A stretch of DNA of 64,000 nucleotides. It comes from CCY15215 sp039194995. GTDB taxonomy: Bacteria > Cyanobacteriota > Cyanobacteriia > Cyanobacteriales > Spirulinaceae. Position 1 is the first letter of the stretch. Each line of letters opens with the position of its first letter. This document shows, piece by piece, positions 60,263-64,000 of the stretch. The translations under genes were made by a program, and so were the position numbers. The DNA is taken from NCBI GenBank assembly GCA_039194995.1, contig JBCCVR010000003.1, forward strand, positions 1 to 64,000. Direction: 5' to 3'. Below the pieces are notes generated by a model. The model searched no databases. It was given only the letters and a program-made list of their open reading frames with translations, and was not told the DNA's origin.

Positions 60263-61474
60263 TTATAATACCTCTAAAACTGATTTCGGCGATAATTTGT
60301 CTTTAAACCAGATTATTTTTGCTGGAACATTTTCCATTTTAATACCAGATTTTTCTAAATTCAGGCGTTCGGAAATGGCTAAGATTAAATTATCCACATC
60401 CGATTGTCGAACTTGGGAAAACTTCTTGCGCAAGTACTCCGGTCTCCAGAAACCAACAATTTCTAAAATATAATCTTTGCCATCAGGATGCACCAAACGA
60501 AAATCGGGAATCATGACACTCCCCGGAATGGGAATCAGATTGACTTCTCGTTCTAAAACCCAATCGGTTTTTGTTTTTTCCCATCGCTTGGCAAAAGATT
60601 CTTCAATCATGCTATCGTAAGGCTTCCCCGGCGGATAATGGGTGACTAAATTGCAGCGATTGTCCAATTCAAAAATACCTTTTTTCTTTGCCCCTGTATA
60701 GTAATCTTTATGTTCGATAACGGCTTTTAAGCTCCATTTCGTCACGTGGAGAAGGGCGGGCAACATTTTTGCAAAAGCCAATCCATAGCGGGTACTAGAC
60801 TTAAATAGACTGGTAGGCCCGTCGAGGGTAATCGTAAAGCCGTGATCTACATCTCCTTCGATATAAAACATCAATTGAAAGAGTTTTAAATAGCGAAATA
60901 AGAGCTTATATTCTCCCGGTACGTTACGATGGGCATTGAGAGTAACTTCGCTAGCACGATAAAAAACTCCCTGTACTTGTGATAAATTGTAACGATGAAT
61001 TAAACTATCAGGTGCAGGGGTTTCAAATTCAGTTAGAATGCGATTTTCTTGCAGATCGGCATAAAGACCTTTTTGGATTTCGGCAGGTAAAACTTCTCGA
61101 TTGAGTTCTTTCGATAAAAGACTTGCCAAAGATTCAAGACTGCGATCGCGATTGTCGGGAAGTGGAGGCGTTGCCGCAGCATGAGAAAATACCCTTTGTC
61201 GCAGCACTTGCGGTTCCAAGGGACTGACGATTTCAAACGTCGAAAAACTGTTTCTGAGGAGGTGGGCGAATCCGCGTTTGATGCGATAATCGGGACTATC
61301 TCCTTCTAAGTCCCGCAGTTGGCGATCGAGTTCTCCTTGGGTTTTACCGAGGCAGTTTTGAAAGCAGTCAATTTGTTCAACAGCAAGGGCGATCGCACTC
61401 TCATCTAGAGGGAGTCGTTTTGGGGCGATCGCTTCGCCATTCATGCGATAGCTGAGAAGGTCGGTTGGTAACAT
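60263..61474 (-). CDS. DUF790 family protein, Bax1-like nuclease
   Basis: 403 residues. MLPTDLLSYRMNGEAIAPKRL, GFAHLLRNSFSTFEI, DGPTSLFKSSTRYGLAFAKMLPALL (in outline) and the PD-(D/E)XK core MIPDFRLVHPDGKDYILEIVGFW identify DUF790, whose archaeal member Bax1 is a nuclease partner of the XPB helicase in DNA repair. In cyanobacteria it is often next to XPB; no helicase is adjacent here. The PH-like gene is directly downstream. Confidence 0.88.
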   Translation of the reverse strand: MLPTDLLSYRMNGEAIAPKRLPLDESAIALAVEQIDCFQNCLGKTQGELDRQLRDLEGDSPDYRIKRGFAHLLRNSFSTFEIVSPLEPQVLRQRVFSHAAATPPLPDNRDRSLESLASLLSKELNREVLPAEIQKGLYADLQENRILTEFETPAPDSLIHRYNLSQVQGVFYRASEVTLNAHRNVPGEYKLLFRYLKLFQLMFYIEGDVDHGFTITLDGPTSLFKSSTRYGLAFAKMLPALLHVTKWSLKAVIEHKDYYTGAKKKGIFELDNRCNLVTHYPPGKPYDSMIEESFAKRWEKTKTDWVLEREVNLIPIPGSVMIPDFRLVHPDGKDYILEIVGFWRPEYLRKKFSQVRQSDVDNLILAISERLNLEKSGIKMENVPAKIIWFKDKLSPKSVLEVL

Positions 61475-61590
61475 TACTAAGCGATCGCTAAAAACAAAGA
61501 AAGGGTCAATTATGAACTATCATACCTCTTAGGGTTCGCGATTGTAAAATAAACTTTACTAATCGCGCTTTATAGCTCTTAACCACGATC

Positions 61591-62448
61591 ATGAATTACT
61601 TTAGCGAGCGATTACTAGAAGCACAATTAGAAAATTATCAAGATTGGAGTCAACAAGGTCGCGAACTCTACGATCGCGGTTATTATGAAGAGGCTTTAAA
61701 TCATTATGAAAAAGCCTTAGAATATCAACCCGACAATTACAAAATCTGGTACGATCGCGGACGCGCTCTCGAAAAACTCTCGTATCATGGAAAAGCCTTA
61801 GACAGCTACCATCAAGCAGCACGGCTTAATCCTCATCATTATTGGTCTTGGTATGAGATGGGCTGTATTGCCCTAGATGAATTGCAAGAATACGAGCGAG
61901 CAATTGTCTATTTCCAGAAGGCACTGAGAGTTAGACCAGACGATTATTGGAGTTACTACAAACAGGGAGAAGCCTGGCGAAAAAGCCAAAATCAGGAAGA
62001 GGCGATCGCTTGTTTTGAGCAAGCCTTAGATTTTCGTCCGGATGATTTTTGGTGTTTTTATCGACAAGGTGATGCTTATCGAGAAACAGGAGATTTCCAA
62101 CGCGCATTATTGTTTTACGAACGGGCATTACAAATTAAACCGACGGACTTTTGGTCTTGGTATCGACGGGGAAATATGTTGCAAAAGCAAGGTTTTTTGT
62201 TTTCGGCAATCTTGAGTTATAGTCGCGCTCTAGAAATTGATTGCGAGAATGATTTGTTGTGGTACGAACAGGCAATCTGTTATACTTTACTGGGAGATAT
62301 CAACGGCGTAATGAGAGCATTAGAACAGGCAATTTTACTCAAGCCGAATAAATACATGGTTTTAGCAGAGTCCAAAAAGATATTTGCAGAAGTGAGAGAA
62401 AAGAAAGAATTTAGAGTTGTTTTGCAGAATTTAAAAGAGAAAAGTTGA
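61591..62448 (+). CDS. TPR-repeat protein
   Basis: 285 residues, no signal peptide. Seven or eight 34-residue TPR units with the strong repeat (Y)E(E/K)AL..Y.(K/R)AL...P(D/T)(D/N)(Y/F)W..Y..G: for example QPDNYKIWYDRGRAL, RPDDYWSYYKQGEAW, RPDDFWCFYRQGDAY, KPTDFWSWYRRGNML. The repeated WCFYRQG/WYRRG patterns imply recent homogenisation. Next gene overlaps at its stop. Confidence 0.88.
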   Translation: MNYFSERLLEAQLENYQDWSQQGRELYDRGYYEEALNHYEKALEYQPDNYKIWYDRGRALEKLSYHGKALDSYHQAARLNPHHYWSWYEMGCIALDELQEYERAIVYFQKALRVRPDDYWSYYKQGEAWRKSQNQEEAIACFEQALDFRPDDFWCFYRQGDAYRETGDFQRALLFYERALQIKPTDFWSWYRRGNMLQKQGFLFSAILSYSRALEIDCENDLLWYEQAICYTLLGDINGVMRALEQAILLKPNKYMVLAESKKIFAEVREKKEFRVVLQNLKEKS

Positions 62449-62456
62449 TGCTGAGT

Positions 62457-62504
62457 ATACGACGAAATATACGACGAAATATGCAACGAAATATGCGACA
62501 AAGT
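62457..62504 (+). repeat. 12-base tandem repeat at the start of the DUF3574 gene
   Basis: Four units ATRCRACGAAAT (ATACGACGAAAT twice, ATGCAACGAAAT, then ATGCGACAAAGT) encode IRRN-like tetrapeptides upstream of the likely true start at 62571. Confidence 0.8.
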
Positions 62505-62570
62505 TGCTATTGTGTTGAATCCGAGAGAAATGAGATCGCTCCATGGTCGGAAAATCCCCCATCAAAAAAG

Positions 62571-63011
62571 ATGGCAAAATTCTCTTCCCATTGGGTTTAC
62601 TCTTTTGCCATTTCTCTCTTGATTGCGTTCTGTTGGCTCAATCTCTTTCCACAGAGTGCTATTGCTCAAACGTTAGAACCACTAGCGCAAGAAAGCAAAA
62701 CCGGAGAAATCTGGATTAGAGAAGAACTTTACTTCGGTCGAGGATTGCCCGATGGTAGTATGGTTTCTGAGGAGCAATGGCGAGAATTTGTGGAAACAAA
62801 AATCGCGCCGCATTTTCCCGACGGTTTTTCTGTATTGGATGTCAGTGGCTATTATTTGCAGAACCGAGAGGAAACAAAATTATTGATTATCTTGCACCCC
62901 AATTCCTTAGAAGCCGAGCGATCGCTCATTGAAATTATTAATAACTACAAAGAAGAATTCCAACAAGAATCGGTATTACGCGTTCGAGATCGCGTTCGCG
63001 TTCAATTTTAG
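62571..63011 (+). CDS. DUF3574 family exported protein
   Basis: 146 residues from ATG 62571 (MAKFSSHWVYSFAISLL), giving a signal peptide ending AIAQ. WIREELYFGRGLPDGSMVSEEQWREFVETKIAPHFPDG is, in outline, the DUF3574 domain, a small periplasmic fold of unknown role. The frame extends to 62445 with a repeat-encoded, Arg/Asn-rich 42-residue segment that I consider non-translated or a rapidly evolving extension. Confidence 0.78.
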   Translation: MAKFSSHWVYSFAISLLIAFCWLNLFPQSAIAQTLEPLAQESKTGEIWIREELYFGRGLPDGSMVSEEQWREFVETKIAPHFPDGFSVLDVSGYYLQNREETKLLIILHPNSLEAERSLIEIINNYKEEFQQESVLRVRDRVRVQF

Positions 63012-63036
63012 ATTTGGGTCAATCCTATTTAATGCT

Positions 63037-63633
63037 TTATAAAGCGATCGCAATCCGCTTGCCAATTTGCGGATCGATGGGGTAAACTCGTTCTGATGGC
63101 AATAAAGATTTGGCATTCTTTTCTTTACCCAATTTCAACAGTTGCCGAATTTTGGTAACTTTGGGTGATAAGTCTTCAATGTTAACAATCCACTCATCGA
63201 CATATTCGCGAATGATATGGCGAGAGAGTCCGACTTGAATGCTGTAATAATTGAGACCCATACCCCGCAGCGATCGCTCCGTATCCCATTGAATATGAAC
63301 GCGAGAATTTTGGAATAGGACTTCCCATTCATCAGGATGAGGATAAATTGAGGGTTCTGGATGGGTGAGAATACCAAGGGATAATGCTTTCTCCCAACCC
63401 TCTCGCATAATGCGTATCGCAAGGGTTTTTCTGGAATGGTCTTTTTGTCCCCAATTCGTGCGGTGCATTAACCATAAAAAGGAAGGTTTAATCCAAGTCA
63501 TGCGGTTGAAGGAAAAAGGCGAAACAAATTTTTGTTGTTCTAATGCGAGATCGGCGATCGCGGGAGAATAGGCCTGATAAATAACAATAGTATTCCGATC
63601 GTAATTGGCACGGATTTCGTATGCTTGAGGCAT
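63037..63633 (-). CDS. DUF4291 family protein
   Basis: 198 residues from ATG 63633 (MPQAYEIRANYDRNT). IVIYQAYSPAIADLAL, RMTWIKPSFLWLMHRTNWGQK and EWEVLFQNSRVHIQWDTER are DUF4291 features; family function is unknown. The frame runs to 63735, but that extra 34-residue segment is AT-rich and overlaps the start of the queE gene on the other strand. Confidence 0.85.
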   Translation of the reverse strand: MPQAYEIRANYDRNTIVIYQAYSPAIADLALEQQKFVSPFSFNRMTWIKPSFLWLMHRTNWGQKDHSRKTLAIRIMREGWEKALSLGILTHPEPSIYPHPDEWEVLFQNSRVHIQWDTERSLRGMGLNYYSIQVGLSRHIIREYVDEWIVNIEDLSPKVTKIRQLLKLGKEKNAKSLLPSERVYPIDPQIGKRIAIAL

Positions 63634-63712
63634 AAATTTGGCGTTTGAGTCAGTATTATCGGTATTGTAGTATAAAATATACAAGTGTAGTTTTACAGGT
63701 TTTTTGAGATTG

Positions 63713-64000
63713 TTGTATCTTGGAAAAGATGACAAACGATCGCGCGATCCCGACTCAGACTTTCATCCAGTGCCATTTCTTTCCATTCACGAAACATTTC
63801 AAGAAACTATCCAAGGTGAAGGCTATTGGATCGGATCGCCATGCGACTTTATTCGTCTTTACGGCTGTCCTGTGGGTTGTCCTTGGTGTGATACGGGTTA
63901 TGCGGATGGCGGGAAAAATATCGCCACAAAGAAGCGAGAAATTACGGATTTATTGGCAGAATTGAAGAGCGATCGCATTGTTATTTCTGGTGGCGAACCG
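63713..64000 (+). CDS. queE: 7-carboxy-7-deazaguanine synthase, N-terminal part
   Basis: The open frame runs to the right edge. ETFQETIQGEGYWIGS and the radical-SAM cluster motif CPVGCPWCDTGYAD, followed by IVISGGEP, identify QueE. It converts 6-carboxytetrahydropterin to CDG on the way to preQ0 and queuosine. The start is uncertain: TTG 63713 keeps a longer leader, GTG 63770 gives a start right before PFLSIHETF. The remaining two-thirds is outside the window. Confidence 0.9.
   Translation, partial: MYLGKDDKRSRDPDSDFHPVPFLSIHETFQETIQGEGYWIGSPCDFIRLYGCPVGCPWCDTGYADGGKNIATKKREITDLLAELKSDRIVISGGEP

Overview
The window is chromosomal DNA from a cyanobacterium. Direct evidence is the start of psbD (photosystem II D2) at the left edge, ycf4, a Ycf66 protein, the aldehyde deformylating oxygenase / acyl-ACP reductase alkane pair, very frequent GCGATCGC (HIP1) octamers inside and between genes, PEP-CTERM proteins, and a tmRNA whose tag ends in the cyanobacterial APVAA form. 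Many short heptameric tandem repeats and several dispersed palindromes suggest a large, probably filamentous or colonial lineage; that last step is inference. No rRNA, tRNA, CRISPR array or intact insertion sequence was recognised.

Layout. 1-7.3 kb: psbD (partial, minus), divergent ycf4, a lipoprotein cyclophilin, a FabF-like ketoacyl synthase carrying an in-frame heptamer repeat, a DUF4198 protein, and two exported proteins flanked by decayed fragments of the ketoacyl synthase gene. 7.3-13.8 kb: a Ski2-like helicase, a PEP-CTERM gene broken by one stop codon, comEC and a DUF4079 membrane protein. 14.1-19.8 kb: a lipid block (alkane-forming ADO, AAR, accA, a FabG-like reductase), then folE and trpF. 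20-26.9 kb: a class A beta-lactamase-like hydrolase, a TPR protein, a HugZ-like protein, moeA and dnaX. 26.9-34.8 kb: a nuclease-like protein with eleven EVRQ repeats, Ycf66, two TolB-like lipoproteins, dxr, ssrA (tmRNA), DUF364 and a methyltransferase. 35-41.9 kb: a secreted protein with a possible papain-like site, Uma2, HXXEE, a subtilase, a duplicated-domain exported protein, and the bolA-grxD pair. 42-46.8 kb: an atypical OmpR-type regulator, a DUF39 homocysteine-biosynthesis protein, trpS and a MetF-like protein.

46.8-54.1 kb is an AT-rich, accessory-looking stretch: a RelE-type toxin/antitoxin pair, an orphan, two overlapping AAA-like ATPase genes of which the second ends in a von Willebrand A domain with a complete MIDAS, a truncated nuclease-family paralogue, and a membrane-anchored coiled-coil WD40 protein. 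The AAA / AAA-vWA pair is the best candidate for an undescribed system. 54.3-64 kb: small orphans, an SdhC/HdrB-like protein, ABC permease and binding protein separated by a small Cys-rich exported protein, unrecognised genes, a DUF790 (Bax1-like) nuclease, a TPR protein, DUF3574, DUF4291 and the start of queE at the right edge.

Functional links: ADO and AAR form the fatty acyl-ACP to alkane pathway, next to accA, which supplies malonyl-CoA; BolA and the CGFS glutaredoxin are classic iron-sulfur partners; psbD, ycf4 and ycf66 tie the window to photosynthesis. A recurring theme is heptameric repeats at gene borders, often touching start codons.
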